Source of the DNA: Turritopsis dohrnii
Taxonomy: Eukaryota; Cnidaria; Hydrozoa; Anthoathecata; Oceaniidae
Direction of reading: 5' to 3'
Length of the DNA stretch: 64,000 nt
Assembly: GCA_027922465.2 (NCBI GenBank)
Contig: BQMF02000009.1
Span: 1,364,001-1,428,000, forward strand
Under the pieces are notes generated by a model. The model had not been told where the DNA came from. It did not search any database and saw only the letters and a list, made by a program, of their open reading frames with translations. The position numbers were made by a program, and so were the translations under genes. Below, piece by piece: positions 24,290 to 37,922 of this stretch (position 1 is the stretch's first letter; the number at the start of each line of letters is the position of its first letter).

Positions 24290-27200
24290 CATGCGCCAAT
24301 TTTCGAAGTTGGAACATAACCATGGGGTAGATGGGGCTCCATTAAGCCGTAGTGAAGGCAGTCCATCTAGGAGAAGGAAAACTCTGATGTAACACCCTGA
24401 GAAAACTGTAAATCTTTATGGAGTAGGTAGGATCTTCCTACTGGCCAGCCTCGAACTCCATCTTTGTCAGTGGCTTAGTTAGAGGTAAACTCAAGTTTAC
24501 CTTGTTTCTAAGCTAGGACACTGAACGCTGGTTTCTTTCACCTTTTTCTGTTTGTCTAGTTGTTGTATGTGCTCTTTGTCTGCTTGTGAACTGTCGCTGT
24601 TGTGTCGAAACTCTGGTAAGTCATCTCTTGGTGAGGGTACAACTCAAAAACTCAGTTACTGGTCTGAGGCCGGCTGATAGTTAGGAACCCGAACTTTTTT
24701 GGTAGCGCTTAAGAGAGGCTGTTCCATCAGCAGCTGTAAAATATCAGGACATTTGTTGTGCCATGTCGCGCATGGAGGGTTTCCCAGCAAATGTGTCTCG
24801 TGTGCTTTGTCGAGGCCACACCCTGAGCCTTCTGTTACGGCAGAAGGTTTATTGATGAACCAACACTATTGACACAATCAGACTTTTTGCAAGTACATGT
24901 TATGTTTGTTCCTTTTATTTAATTTCTCTATCTAAACTTCCCTTATGAAATGGTTAATCAAAGAAAAAACACAAAAAAACCAGCTTCAAAACCCAATTCG
25001 ATTAACCCGGCCCCACTGAACATATCTTTCACAAATGTCCGTGGTTTTCGTACAAATTTCTCTCACATTCATGCTTTCATTTCTAACAACTCTCCTGACA
25101 TCCTTGCAATTTCGGAGACTAATCTGAATTCCAATATTGACACAGAAAATGATTTTCTCTTTCAAGGTTATCTTCCTCTATGTGGTAAGGACTCTAAAAC
25201 CCACATGCATGGCCTTGGTGTATACCTTCGAGACAATTTACCTATAACTTGTGTGAGTGATCTGGAGGATCCTGATTTGCCATACATGTGCTTTCGTCTT
25301 TCGTTGCTCCATTCAACAAGCTATCTGTTCTTTCTTTATCGATCTCCATCATCTGTTCTGTTATAGACTCTATATCTGAAAGTATTGACAAGGCCCTATC
25401 AATTCATCACAGTGCCAACATATTTGTTTTTGGTGACTTCAATGTTCATCATGAAAAATGGCTCAAATTCTCAAATGGAATCTCTCACTCAGGAATTCAT
25501 ACTCTAAATTTTGCCCTATCTCAATCTCTTCACCAAATCATTGACTTCCCTACTCGCTTTCCTGATCGTGATGATCAATCTCCATCTCTACTTGATCTCT
25601 TTTTAACATCAAATCCTGATATCTGTAAAGCATCTAGTGAAGCTCCTCTTGGCAACTCTGACCATGGCGTAGTTTCTGTCTTAACATCTCTTAATTGCAA
25701 AGCTGCTTCTGAATCTCCTTTTCATCGCACTCTCTTCAGTTATGAACGTGGGGAATGGGATAATTTTCGAGACTTTCTTCGCGATGTCCCCTGGTACAAT
25801 GTGTTTTCAAATCCAGCTGAAAAATGTGCAGAGGAGGTTACATCTTGGCTTACATCTGGTATTGAAGCATTTATCCCCAGTAGAAAATTTCGTGTTAAAC
25901 CTCACTCCTCTCCCTGGTTCTCACCTGCTTGTGCTGCAGCAATTGCTCACAGAAATCTTTACTTTCATCAATATCAACGTGAGAAGTCTTCTCATAATAA
26001 GGTTCTTTTCAACCAAGCACGAAATCACTGCAAATCTGTCATTAATAATGCAAAGTCTACATATCAACAAGAAACTCGTAATCGTATCTCTTCACAAAAA
26101 ATTGGCTCTCGAGATTTTTGGCGCATCATTAAAAGTGTCACCAACAATAAAAGGTCATCCATTCCTCCCATTTTCAATGGTCCAGAGGTTTTATCATCAT
26201 CTAAGGATAAAGCTGAACTCTTCTCTAATATTTTCAGTACTAACTCTACCCTTGATGACTCTGACCATGCTGTTCTGGAATTTCCCTTGAGGACTGATAA
26301 AGTACTGGATAGCTGCTTTATCACACCAGCTAAAATATCTTCCATCATTTCAAATCTTGATGCTTCTAAGGGTACTGGCCCTGATGGAATTCCTGTCATC
26401 CTATTTCAAAAGTGTGCACCTGAATTATCTCCTGTACTTTCTCGTCTATATAACAAGTGCATAGCTGAATCTTGCTTTCCTTCATCTTGGAAGTTTGCCT
26501 CTGTAATTCTAGTCTTTAAAAATTATGGTGATCGATCTAATCCACGAAATTACAGACCCATTAGTCTCCTACCAGTTATGAGTAAAATTTTTGAGGCCTT
26601 TATCAATAATGCTCTTGTTAATCACCTTGAATCTAATAACCTCTTCTCAGATTCTCCATATGGCTTTCGCTCCCAACTTTCAACTGCTGACCTCCTTACA
26701 GTGATAACTGATAGAATTTACACTGCATTAGATAAATCTGGGGAGGCAAGAGCTGTTGCTCTTGACATATCCAAGGCGTTTGATAAAGTATGGCATACTG
26801 GTCTTTTGAAAAAGCTTGCTGCATATGGAGTAAAGGGTCTCTTTTATGAGATGATTCGTTCCTTCCTTGGTAATCGTAGGCTTAAGGTTGTTTTAGACGG
26901 GCAATCATCATCGACACATTCCATCAATGCAGGTGTTCCCCAAGGTTCTGTCCTTGGGCCAACCCTTTTTCTTCTTTTCATCAATGATCTGCCTGATGAC
27001 ATTATTTCCAAGCTTGCCATCTATGCTGATGATTCAACCATCTATTCCTGTACTCCAAAATCAGATTTGTTCAGCCAGGTAGAAATGGCAGGCGAAATTG
27101 AGTTTGATCTGCAATCTATAGTTGAGTGGGGAGAGAAATGGCTGGTCACATTCAATTCCACAAAAACGAAACTTCTATCTGTAAATCATACTAAAGATCC

Positions 27201-27906
27201 CTTTTTACCGTCAATTTCCATGAATGGCACCCAGTTGGAAGAAAACAACTCCTTTCGTCTCCTCGGCATCACTTTTTCACAGGACTTCTCCTGGCGCTCC
27301 TACATTGAGGCAATCGCTAAGTCAGCCTCGATGAAGGTGGGCTCCCTTCTTCGTGCAAGAGCATACCTCAGCCCTGATGCCATTCTTTACCTCTATAAAT
27401 CTACTATTCGACCTTGTATTGAGTATTGTTGCCATATCTGGGGTGGTGCACCCTCTGATTCTCTAAATCTTTTAGATCGTATCCAGAAAAGAATCTGTAA
27501 TGCTGTAGGTGATGAACTTGCAAGTAAACTTGACACACTCTCACATCGCAGATCTGTGGCATCTCTTTGCCTCTTTTATAAATACTTTTACGGAAAATGT
27601 TCAACTGAGCTCTCTTCTCTCATCCCTGCATTAAAGACTTTCAAGCGAAACACAAGATATTCATCTAATTGCCATGATCACACTGTCAGCATCCCAAAAT
27701 CATCAAAGAATTTTTACCAACAAAGTTTCATTCCTCGCTCCTCCACTCTCTGGAATTCTTTACCCCAGTCTGTTTTTCCTTCTCATTATAATCTTCAACA
27801 CTTTAAATGTAATGTCCATCGTCACCTTTCCTCCTTGTACCTCAATACACATTAGTGGTTTTAAACCTTGTATTGAGCGATTAATTAAAAAAAAAAAAAA
27901 AAAAAA
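24290..27906 (+). mobile_element. Non-LTR retrotransposon (CR1/jockey-like), near full length
   Basis: It holds a 5' untranslated part (start uncertain), one endonuclease-reverse transcriptase frame and a 3' poly-A tail at 27887-27906. Orientation is plus. The 5' boundary and target duplication were not found, so the left coordinate is approximate. Confidence 0.75.
24950..27855 (+). pseudogene. Endonuclease-reverse transcriptase ORF with one frameshift
   Basis: The APE-type endonuclease begins 'ISFTNVRGFRTNF' and continues with 'ILAISETNL', 'VFGDFNVHHEKW' and 'GNSDHGVVSVL'. The RT domain shows 'RNYRPISLLPVMSKIFE', 'ALDISKAFDKVWH', 'NAGVPQGSVLGP' and the catalytic 'YADDSTIY'. A C-terminal 'CIEYCCHIWGGAP' block typical of jockey/CR1 groups follows. 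The frame breaks once, near 25350, where 'FLYRSPSS' shifts to 'CSVIDSISESIDKAL'. All catalytic motifs are intact, so it was active recently or the shift is a sequencing error. Confidence 0.85.
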
Positions 27907-28384
27907 TAACCGGGAGTATTATATCTAATTACTATTTTGCCAAATAAAAATAAAAAGTTTATGAAAAACATTTTATTTTTTATTGATAAAGATGTCTACA
28001 CTCTCCAAAGATGTTGTTGTTATGTGACTTCAGCATTATTTTGAAAACTCAATGTGAGGGATGTATAATTTACAGGTAGTGTTTAAATAATGAACTGGTT
28101 ACCTGGTTCTTATTCAGTAAGAGATAAAAGAAACAACAGTTTGTTCTCAAGTTGCTACAAATAGAAACCGTCTGTTATAATTCTTTTTTTGTTTAAGTTG
28201 TTCCACCTGTGAAATGAACATGGTTTGTTTTAAAGTTACTACCAATAGAAACCATCAATTCTTTCTTGAGTTGTTCGATCCATATTCTGGTTTATTCCTT
28301 TGTGGGAATGTTTATCAGAATTTTAATCAACACTTGAGTGAGTGATATAGAATCAAAAAAACAATTCTTGTGAATCGCTTTTTC

Positions 28385-28537
28385 AATTCTAATGAATTGC
28401 TTTTTTGATTCTAATAAATCGCTTTTCCCATTCCATAGAATCGATTTCAAATCGCTTTTCCGATTGAATCGATTTTTTGCAGCTAAAAGCGATTTTAAAG
28501 AATCGCTTTTTCGCTTGTTATCTTTTTCCCATAAACC
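28385..28537. mobile_element. MITE half matching 23412-23525
   Basis: GAATCGCTTTTT/AATCGATTTC-rich sequence ending CGCTTGTTATCTTTTTCCCA, the reverse complement of the motif at 23412. Confidence 0.5.
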
Positions 28538-28797
28538 GCCATATAAAGTCAATGTTTTAAATTTATATTTCTTTTTTTAAAATGTAATTTGCTTCAATGA
28601 ATTAATATCCTTCATAATATGAACTATCCTGTATTTATCGATAAATTATCGATTTTCTCATGCTTTGTTCCTAACAACAAAAAATGTTAAAGAAATTGCT
28701 TTTGATCACAATGAAGCTTATCTTCCATTATTTAAAAGCTTATTATCAGTTCCTCTAGCTGTATTTTACCAGAAACCTTTTCAAATTTGACAGTTTA

Positions 28798-28982
28798 TGT
28801 ATGGGAAAAGGATAACAAGCTGAATTTCGATTTAAATCCAAATTTCGATATTCGATTATTTGAAGCTAAGATTCTAAAAAATCGAAATTGAAATTTAGAT
28901 TTCATAAAATCGATTTTTTGCAGCTAAATTTCAATTTTAACAGAATTGGAATTTAGCTTGTTATCCTTTTCCCATAAACAGT
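28798..28982. mobile_element. Complete small MITE of the ATGGGAAAAGGATAACAAGC family
   Basis: ATGGGAAAAGGATAACAAGC at 28801 is mirrored by GCTTGTTATCCTTTTCCCAT ending at 28975. The interior is palindromic AT-rich sequence with AATTTCGAT repeats. Confidence 0.75.
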
Positions 28983-29189
28983 CACAAATTATTTTCGTAT
29001 GATTTCCCAAAATTTCAAAAGATCTCTACAATTTTGGATCAAAACCGTACAAAGGATTTCCGCGATAAAAAATATACAAAATAATATACAGAAAGTAGTT
29101 AACAAAACTATATTCAATGATTATAGTATGACATAGTATGACATAGATTGTTATTTGCTTGAGCTAGATTCATTAATAAAAGAGGATGT

Positions 29190-30296
29190 TTCCCATTCAG
29201 ATATCAAAGTATATTGCCATCATTAACATGTTCCAAATCATCACCATATTCCAAATTCAATCTCCTCTTCATAAATATCGTCAAAGGCCTCGTCCCCTTG
29301 CAATGCAAGATCATAATAATCATCTTCATCATCATCCGGACCAGGACCAAAGGAGTTTTCACAATCCAGACATTTACACAAGTCACTTCGTTTCTACAGG
29401 AGCAACGGTTTGTAGAGCAATTGCATGAGCAATTGATAGCAATTGATAAATGACAAAATACTGTCAGGAGTGATAGCGTTTGACATCCATTGTGTTTCTA
29501 ATCCTTCTTCTTTTAACATCCATCCATGCTCAGTAGTTCTCGTATTTGAGATGTGGCGTTTCTCCAAATATTAGCTTGGTAGTTAGCACGTTTCAAATGC
29601 AACGAAAGGGAATCATTTGTTGGTGGAAGTGACACCTTTTTTTCCGCTTTTGAAAATTGAGAATCAGACCGAATTTTGGTGGCCATACAAATCACATTCA
29701 ATATGTTTGAAACGTAGTGGATCATAATCCCCTAACAACAATGAACAGAGTGCAGTAAACATACTCAAATAACTTTCATTCTTTTTCATGACCTGATAAC
29801 ATTTCTTTGTCCCTTTTCCGTAGAATGCCTTTGTTGAATCGCGGCCTTAGAAGATATAAAAATTTTTATGAAAAACTCCCTCATGCAAAAGCACATCATA
29901 AATAAAGCCACGATTAATTATACGATACAATTCATTTAAGACAAGAATCCATGTACTAAGGTATTTATTTCAGTCTTGGTATGGATCATTGGCCTATAAA
30001 TTCTATTGAACCTCCAAAAGTTGGAGTACCAAAGAAAGGATAAAACTTACCAGAAAAAGCATAAAATCCGAGAAGTGCTTCACAAAATTGATCACCAAGA
30101 TCAGAAAATAGATCGCACTCGTAGATACAGTGATTGATACATAAAGCATGATGATAAAGACATTGGTGTCAGGGGATGAAATAATTACAATCGAGAAAAC
30201 ATTTTCAGACGTGTGTTTGACATGCAGCCTTATTTGAGTGTCCAGGCATATTTCCAAGCACTTTTCTACTACCGTATAACGGTAGCAGAAACTCAA
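29190..30296 (-). pseudogene. C-terminal part of a decayed repeat-family gene
   Basis: Minus-strand fragments in several frames read 'SIVIISSPDTNVFIIMLY' (30003-30296), then 'LPPTNDSLSLHLKRANYQAN' (29513-29725), then a Cys-rich piece with 'CKCLDCENS' and an acidic end. From memory this order matches a multi-copy, uncharacterised metazoan family with a PDTDVF-type motif, an LPPT..L..H.KRA.YQ block and a Cys-rich tail. Frameshifts and stops are numerous. The N-terminal part lies beyond the CACTA element at 39966-40500, so one gene appears to have been split. Confidence 0.5.
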
Positions 30297-30971
30297 TCCT
30301 TAATTGAGTTTCAAAACTCAATCCTGTCAATTTGAAACTCAAAAAGTTTATACAACATTTTCAATCTCAATTTTGCACTTCTGTGTTCCGCAAAAGCATG
30401 AGAAAAGTCCATCTCATCCATCCTCTTTGGATCGTCCGTACAGCATTAGGCCTGTCGAGGCCGTGGGGTCTTCTGGCTATGATTTTTAAATCAACAGTTT
30501 TAAGTGGCGACAAAAAAAATCGAGAAGAAAAAGAAAATTGCGTAAATGAATGAAACAAACCACATACCTGTGTTTAGTTGTTTTATAATTCAAAAAGCTA
30601 TTTTTCACCATAAAAGTTACAAATAACTTTTTAATAGACGGTTTTTACATAAGTGTGCATGAGTATAAATTTTTATCATTCGAATTGCTTATTATCCGGG
30701 CCCACCGAAGAAATAAAATCGTTGTTTGAACATTTTAAAACAAGAAGCGGGACGATTTGCCAATTCGCGAATTTTTCTATTTGATGTATTAAAGAAACCA
30801 GGTATATAAAACGTTCATAGGCACGTTTGTTACATGGAACCTTGTTCGAACACATCACATTCCATCGCGGAGATCATTTTTTCTTAAAAATGGCGGAAAT
30901 ATCACGTACGTATGTGAACGAGTGTATTCATGTTGTTTTTTTTGTATATATACTAAATTTGAAGACCTTGC

Positions 30972-31246
30972 CACTACCAATAAGATTAGCGTTCGTTATG
31001 GACACACAAACGGAAATCGAACGCATGACGAACAGTACAGTGTTCGTTTAGCGTTCGTGACGATCGTTTAACGAACAGTTTAAACTAAAAGCGTTTGTGA
31101 CGAACAGATAAGCGTTTTTCTCGAACGCATGAACGTTTGTAACGAACAGTATACCGTTCCACACGAACTAGTTCTTAAATTTCGCAATTCTATGCGTTCT
31201 AAAGCGTTCGTGACGAACGTAAGATCGTTTGTTACGAACGGATAGA
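30972..31246 (+). repeat. CACTA left terminal inverted repeat
   Basis: Matches 39565-39841 in reverse complement apart from a handful of substitutions and single-base indels. It contains more than ten ACGAAC/GTTCGT-type units. Confidence 0.9.
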
Positions 31247-31522
31247 TATTTTTGTTTTAATACTAACACGTCAATTTGATTCTGTATGAACTATGAACAT
31301 CTCTCTAAAAATGAAAACAAAAACTGAAAACAAAACCGAAGATAGTTATTATCTGAATGAAATGAAAGTTTAAATATAATTAACTATTTCATTTTCAACC
31401 ATTATTATTGTGAGATTAAGCGTCGCGTGATCGCAAATTTACAACTGAAGATTTTTGATTCGTGGCATTTGTCATTTATCAGTAAATTGTATCCTTGGTC
31501 CAAGATAATCAGATCAGGCCAG

Positions 31523-31691
31523 ACAGAGGCGTAGATAGGGTCAGTCAAAGAATGTGGAGGAGTCCAAAATCGTGATATTTCTTTTCAGTCTTAAGTGACA
31601 TTATGTTTGTTGCACGTTTTTCTTTTCTACTTCTAATGAGTAATCTCTCCTCCACAAATTTTGACTGAGCTCTGCCTACGCCTCTTCCAGA
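31523..31691. mobile_element. Small MITE inside the CACTA element
   Basis: GAGGCGTAGATAGGGTCAGT...GTGGAGGA at the left is mirrored by TCCTCCACAAATTTTGACTG...TACGCCTC at the right. Confidence 0.6.
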
Positions 31692-32251
31692 ATATTTTCA
31701 AAATTTAACAAATGCCCTTGCTGTCTATCTACTAAACCTACTATTTGCTGCCGCAGTTATTATTTTAGATGAAAGATATCGTTTGATATCAGTGTTTGTC
31801 TTCTTATAGCTTGATTGCAGTTATTGGTTATTTTAGTTTAGTTTATATCAGTTCGCAATTATCACAATAGTTCGTCGGATCGAAAAAGCGTTGTCGTTGT
31901 CGTCACGTGATGCAAACCATTGGTAACACCACCGCGGACGAGAAATTACTTATATAGTAACAATTTTCTACGATTTCGTTGACTCTGTAGTCAGCGGTTT
32001 GTGACTCTCAAGTATACAGAGTGTTGGTAATGGCATTGGTTGATAGGCCTTTTTATTTTAGGGTCACTTACATTACTTACAAACATGGCCTTGTTTCTAA
32101 TGTTTATAATTATGACGTCTTTTTCAAAGATAATCGTGATCATAAAAGTTTATGAGCCCCAAGACGTTACGTCTCTTAATCATGCATAGAAACGTCATTA
32201 TTATACTGATTACAAACGAGGCGATGCTTGTAAAGCTCGAAAGTGTCTTAA

Positions 32252-32388
32252 TTAAAGTCTGTTCAAATATGTGGACTAATTTCAGTTACCATGTGGAAAC
32301 CAGATTTAGCAAATTACATCAATTCCCTTGAGCCTGGTTTTTATATAAAAGCTGAAATCAGTCCACATATTTTTTGAACAGACTTTAA
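32252..32388. mobile_element. 137-bp MITE inside the CACTA element
   Basis: TTAAAGTCTGTTCAAATATG at the left is mirrored by ATTTTTTGAACAGACTTTAA at the right, with GTGGACTAATTTCAG/CTGAAATCAGTCCAC also paired. Confidence 0.7.
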
Positions 32389-32901
32389 TAAAAAGTCTAT
32401 CACAACAATAAATATCTCAGAAAAATTTATATAATCGATGTATTGTATCTTATACACAATATACTTTATAAGAAAATAACTTCATAAGTTACGAATTACC
32501 CTTAAGCCTTTTAGTTTTGTCTAGCTTAGCTATCCTCACATTCATAATGGTTTGAAAAGCAGAAAAATCGGGGAAGCTATTGCAAAGTTATTGCAAAGAG
32601 ATATGTCTAACTTTTCGCAACTTTTCACGTTGAATTTCAAATCATAATTATAAGCTAGCAGAGTCATACTTAGGTAGTTCTTCCTCGTCTCTCTTCTTCG
32701 ATTCAGTATTTAAACCTTTCTCTAGCAAGAAAAGGATAAAGGATTCAGAACGTAAATATATCATCATAGAAACCGATAGAAAAGGAATCCTTTGTTTTCG
32801 CAAAGTAGCTACATGAAAATAAAAGTGGAAATCTTTATAGTTAAAAACTTTTTAGGTTGTTAGAGAGTAGTTTAGCATTAAAAGAAAACTAACAGCAAAG
32901 C

Positions 32902-35900
32902 TTAAATGATATTCATATGATCTAACATCCATGGAAAAATTAGTTTTGGTTTTATGGATATTACCCAAACGACCTCATCTTCTTTCGCATAGACAGCAGG
33001 GCTATTAAGAATTTGATCTGCAGATATATACAGGTTGCTTGATGAATCTCGCAATGTGATGTATGTCAAACCACTTTCGGGATCGACTTGGCTTCCGTGC
33101 ATAGTAAAGTTGACTACATCAAACTCGCCATATCGAAACATACGTAGCACCTCCATAATTCCACTCTCGGCCGTGGGTAAAAAATCCCCCATCTTTATCT
33201 TTCCATTTTTTGTTTCTGTCGAGTTCAATTTCACTACGCGGGTGATGGTCAGTTGCGTTTTCAATGCACACTTAACGTTTTTCAATTCCTCCTCAGTCAA
33301 GTCAATGACTGCCTCTCTCTTTCGCTTCCGCTGGTCGTCTTCTTTGTAAATTTCCCCATTCAACAGCAAACTTTTCTTAGCATTTTCACAGATCTTGTTC
33401 TTACTGTCATGGCAATCATCGAATCTGCTAGATAGTGTGCAGTATGTAACCCAATCTAAAAGCTAAATTTTCAGATCTTATCAGTGATAATGATAAATCG
33501 CACGTTTTACATATTTCAGTTAAAATTTTCGAACAAAATGGAAAATAGATATATATCAATTACCTGGTATGTTTCCATGACGCATCGTTCTGGGGAACTT
33601 CGATTGTTGCATCTTCTAGTAACCCATGAGTTCATTCGCTCCCAAGGGTACATCCATGACGAGTACAAAGGACCAAACTTATCTATGTTGTCAACAAAAT
33701 GATGTAGAATATGCGTCGTTATGTTAAAAAGACATGCGGGAAAATCCCTTTCCAATAAAACTAACGCGTTAATCACGCTAGATTTAAGCAGTGGCAAATC
33801 TTTACGGTTAAATGATTCCTTCAGAAGATTCGAAATCACTACAAGAAAATACGTCATAGTGCGTTGTTGCTTCAACGGTAAACATCCACGAAGTGCGTAG
33901 ATCCAAATGTTGTGAGTGGCGTACTGAAAAAAAAAAGATCTTTTCTAATTCTCTTCTAATCTTAAGGCGTGGTTGATATTTCAAGAATACAGAGCACACA
34001 AACATAAAGCCTCAATAGAGCATATTTTCAGGTATACATTTAGAAATGTATACCTGTATAGGTTTTAGAAATCATACCTCCTGCCACCCATGATGATTTT
34101 TCAGCAGCTTCAAATCATCAAAAACATTTCCTCCTACAGCAGTCGATCCAGATGGAAAGTTTAACAGACTCAGTCTGTTGTTTGCAACCTAAGAATTAAA
34201 GCTTCAATTAAATAAAAGAACTTAAAAGATTAAGGGAATAAATCAATGAATGACCATGATACCTTTTTATCCTCGTTACTGAGTACATACGTAATATTGG
34301 GATCGTGACGTAAGCGTAATTCTTCTGCTTTGTCAACAGTTTCTTTGTTTGATGATGTTTGTACCAGCCAATTCACCAACGCTCCAACCACTCTTCTCAA
34401 AGTGTGCATTCCATCCGGCTGATAGTCATTATGGAATGAATGGTAGTCTAATGCCATGAATGCATACTTTCCTTTAATTCCTAAATGTTAATGAAGTATC
34501 GAAATATTTATCACAATCTGCAATGACGTTCGAGAAGAAATAAATAAATTAATAAATAAACTGTTAAGCTTGGTTCTCACTATGGGCTAACAGTCGGCTA
34601 AGCATAGTGCGAATGATGTCTCAGCCGATCTAGATTTTCAGCTGAAGTTCGGCTGCAGGTAGTAGAATATTTTAATAAACGTTCTCACATAAAAAGCTGT
34701 TACCCGATATTTCTTTAATATTATTATTATACTATAATATTTTTTTGTGCTTTCAAAACATACCATAAGATTTGGCGAATTTTGATTTTTGTGCTTTGTT
34801 CGGCAACTGATCATATTGGTTTCGAAGCTTAACATTTTCTTCCGCTATCATACTTGAAGGTGGATCTCGCAATTCTTGTTGTCCACCTGGAAATAGTTGA
34901 GAGTCACGCATTGGATCATTCATGGGAAGGAAGCGCCGGTTATTTATATATATTGTTTTGCGATTAAACAGACAATGAACTCCATCAATATCACACCAAG
35001 GACATGCTTTTAATCCACCTACGAAATAAAAGCAATTTCAAATAAGCACGAACATGAAAATTTTTTTTTATAAATTATGAATGTCTTGTGCATACCTTGT
35101 GCTTGAACATGAAACATTTTTGCGATAGCGGGAAAGTCCAATACATACTCAACCATTTTTGTGCTTACAACAATGGGTTTTGGTGTGTTTCGGGTGTACA
35201 TAACTCCTTGTGATAGTTGTAGCAGTTCTTCAACCACCAATTCGAAGTAGGGCTCCAATGATTTTGGTTCCTTTTTCCCATTTCCTGGAATTATCCCCAA
35301 TAGCATAATTCCGGAATTGCATTTACGATATTCCGCAGGAAAGTTGAGAACTTGAACCATTAAGGGCCACATCGAATACTGCGTCCCTGTCGACTTGAAA
35401 GGATTCATGCCATCTGTACAAAATGACAAAGCAAGGCCAAATCTGTCTTCGAAGAGGCCGTTCTTTCCAAACCAACGAATCTTCCAAGCAGATGTATCTT
35501 GAACATCAGTAATGATGTCTAGATTCTTTGACAAATCAACTTGGTAAACAAGCTTTTCGGCTAGATCAGCTGTAGCAAATATACGCGCTAATCTTGGGCC
35601 GAGTGGGAAGTAAGTAAATGTTCTTTGTGGCGATTTGTTAGCATAAAAACGTGGCTCCTCGCAAATAGGACAACTGACGTCTCCTTCGTAACTTTTACGA
35701 AAAATGACGCAATCGTTTTTACACACATGATATCTTTCCAAAGGTATCAGAAAAGGTTTGACCAACTCTTTCGCTTCCTCAAATGACTTAGGCATGTTAT
35801 TAGGTTTAGGGAGCATGAAGTCGTGGTCATGACGAAAAGATTCTGATAAGGCTTCTTTGGAAAAGTTTGGATATGAAACAAAAGACCGAAATTTCAAAAA

Positions 35901-36407
35901 GATTGCTTCTAAAGTTGTCATTTTAGATTTGTCGTAAAGTTGTTGCGTAGCCAAGGGGTGAGTGGTATATATTAAAGGGTCAAAATTAACTGTTCTGTCA
36001 TATTCACAGCGTATCTGCTTACGTTCTTCAAGAAGTGTTTTGTAATCAGAATCTGCATGCCTTCGAACCGTTTTACTGCTTCGAAGTTCACCATTACATT
36101 TATGTGACTGATAACAACAAGGTTTCTTTGCAGTTTCTAATAAAGAAATTAAAATATCCTATTCTTGGATTCTTGGAGGAATAAACGACAAGTAGAAATG
36201 TAAGAAGATATCAAAGATATTTATTTGATATTTTACAAGTGTAAAGTTGAAAAACAAATTAAAACAACGTCTAGATTATTTTTGAAACGCCCCTTTCCAA
36301 TTAGCGCCCCTTTAACTTCGAAACACTTGTAAGTTCAAATCCAGGTTGACAAGTGAAGTGATCGAAATAATATTGATATGGAAACACTTACCCTTTCTCG
36401 AAGACAT
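32902..36407 (-). CDS. CACTA transposase (TnpD/Transposase_21-like), multi-exon
   Basis: Exons are 36407-36392 (ATGTCTTCGAGAAAGG), 36136-35096, 35018-34764, 34480-34263, 34188-34078, 33923-33564 and a last one, about 33424-32902. The first six join in phase. The N-terminus has a Cys/His cluster ('KKPCCYQSHKCNGEL'). The Transposase_21 core shows 'CPICEEPRF', 'DGMNPFK' and 'YSMWPLMVQVLNFPAEYR', and the middle has 'CPWCDIDGVHC'. The DUF4218-like block is 'HHFVDNIDKFGPLYSSWMYP' plus 'ERMNSWVTRR'. The last exon resembles DUF4216 ('GSQVDPESGLTYITL', 'EDEVVWVISI'). The join into the last exon is one base out of phase with visible splice sites, so a small exon or an indel is missing. It would cut and paste the element using its CACTA ends. 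Confidence 0.85.
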
Positions 36408-37063
36408 GGTTTCTATACCGCAATCAACGTGGATAGAAGAATATAAAAACTTTTACACAAGAAAAATCGTTTTCAGCAGTGTTCGTCACTTTGAATTTTG
36501 TGAACTGATTTTGGACGATGGACTTGGGTTTTCATATTGTGGAAATAAATCGTTTTTGACGTTTTGTAACTTAATTGAAATAAATTTTTGACGTCATAAA
36601 CCAGGGATTGCGTGATGACAATTTTGTAAAAAAAATACATAGCGTCCCTTGGGTATCCAATGGAATAATGACATGGTTTTCACCGAGTGTTAATGAATCT
36701 TCGAGTATCAGCCTGGAAAATGCAAAGAATCATAACAGCATGAAGAAAACACCAATGGTACCTCCAGGAAAAGTAAATTATGGAGCACCACAAAAACATT
36801 CGATGTTTTTACGTAATAGCAAGAAAATATTCAAAATTTATGACGCGTTTTGTTTCTCAGTGACGACTTTAGACTCCAGTCATGCTATGATTTGATTGGT
36901 TCCTTTCAAATAAGGCTCTTTTTGCCTTCGAAAAGCAGTACCAGCTCTCCAACCTATTGTCGTCACTGTGTCCTAGGCTCCCTTCCCTAAAGGTATATAA
37001 AGATGCATGAATGTTCTAATGTTATTTACGTCTTGTCTGGTGAACAACTGCAGCAATATTGCT
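36408..37063. promoter_or_regulatory. Divergent promoter region of the CACTA element
   Basis: It separates the transposase start (minus) from the accessory gene (plus). A TATA-like GTATATAAAG lies at about 36991-37000, which places plus-strand initiation near 37025. That favours the ATG at 37064 over the one at 37007. Confidence 0.5.
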
Positions 37064-37680
37064 ATGGACTTTGAACAACTTCTTCGTGATCGCATGGCTA
37101 ACTTCAATCTGGATAACTACCTTTTCCCACCGATGATGGAAAGTCATCCGTTATCGCCAACAGAAAGAGAACAGTTCGAGTTCCTAAAGCATTATTTTAT
37201 TGAAAATGAGCGTAAGCTTAGAGAACAGAGCGAACAAGAAGGAGCGCGTCCGCAAGAAATGACTCCACGATGCACTTCAAATTATTCAAGTGAAAATTAT
37301 TTTGATCGAGAAAGTGGAGCGCATAGGATTTTAATGGTAGGTTGCACCTCTACTAATAGTATTCTTTAATCTTCTAATCTTGGACATGACGTCAGATTTA
37401 TAATGATGATTAACCTTGAATTTAGAATGCAATTGACGACGAAATCGAGAAAAACGGCCTTATGACTGAGGAGCCTTCAAACAGGCGTTTGACGTTGAAA
37501 AGAAGGGAAGATTCTGCCACTTCAGTAAGTTTACTTTTTCCACGTCTGTTTTTCCCTTTGCTGTTAAATCAGGTTGATAACTACTCAATTTTTATATCAT
37601 AGATTATAAGGACATTGAAGTTGATCGATTCCACACCAACACGTAAAAAAATAAAAGAACGGATAAGCCTAAAAGTTTGA
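37064..37680 (+). CDS. CACTA accessory protein, three exons, 149 residues
   Basis: Exons 37064-37336, 37426-37524 and 37603-37680 join in phase with good GT-AG sites. The protein begins 'MDFEQLLRDRMANFNLDNYL', carries a charged helical segment ('SPTEREQFEFLKHYFIENER') and ends very basic ('PTRKKIKERISLKV'). No family is recognised. By position it could be the element's TnpA-like DNA-binding partner, which binds the subterminal repeats in plant En/Spm; that is inference. Confidence 0.6.
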
Positions 37681-37922
37681 CGAAAAAGATATAACAGAAA
37701 ACTTGAGTGAGCACAATTTTGATTTTGTTATACCACGTTAAACCAGGCGCATAACGTAACTATGACGTCACAGTAACATTGAACTAACTACAATGTTGTT
37801 TTGACGCATTTTAACGTTAATTTTCCGGCAACTAAGAAAAATTGACTATCTTTTACAAACAGTTCTCGTGAAATTAACAGTGCTTATTAAAACTTAACTA
37901 GTAATTGAATTATATTTTATAG

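Noticed and set aside
26064..26399. Minus-strand frame within the non-LTR element
   Set aside because: It is the antisense shadow of the reverse transcriptase frame.
23412..28537. A single 5.1-kb transposon bounded by GGTTTATGGGAAAAGG ends
   Set aside because: It would enclose the last exon of a neighbouring gene and the whole non-LTR element; two independent MITE halves explain it as well.
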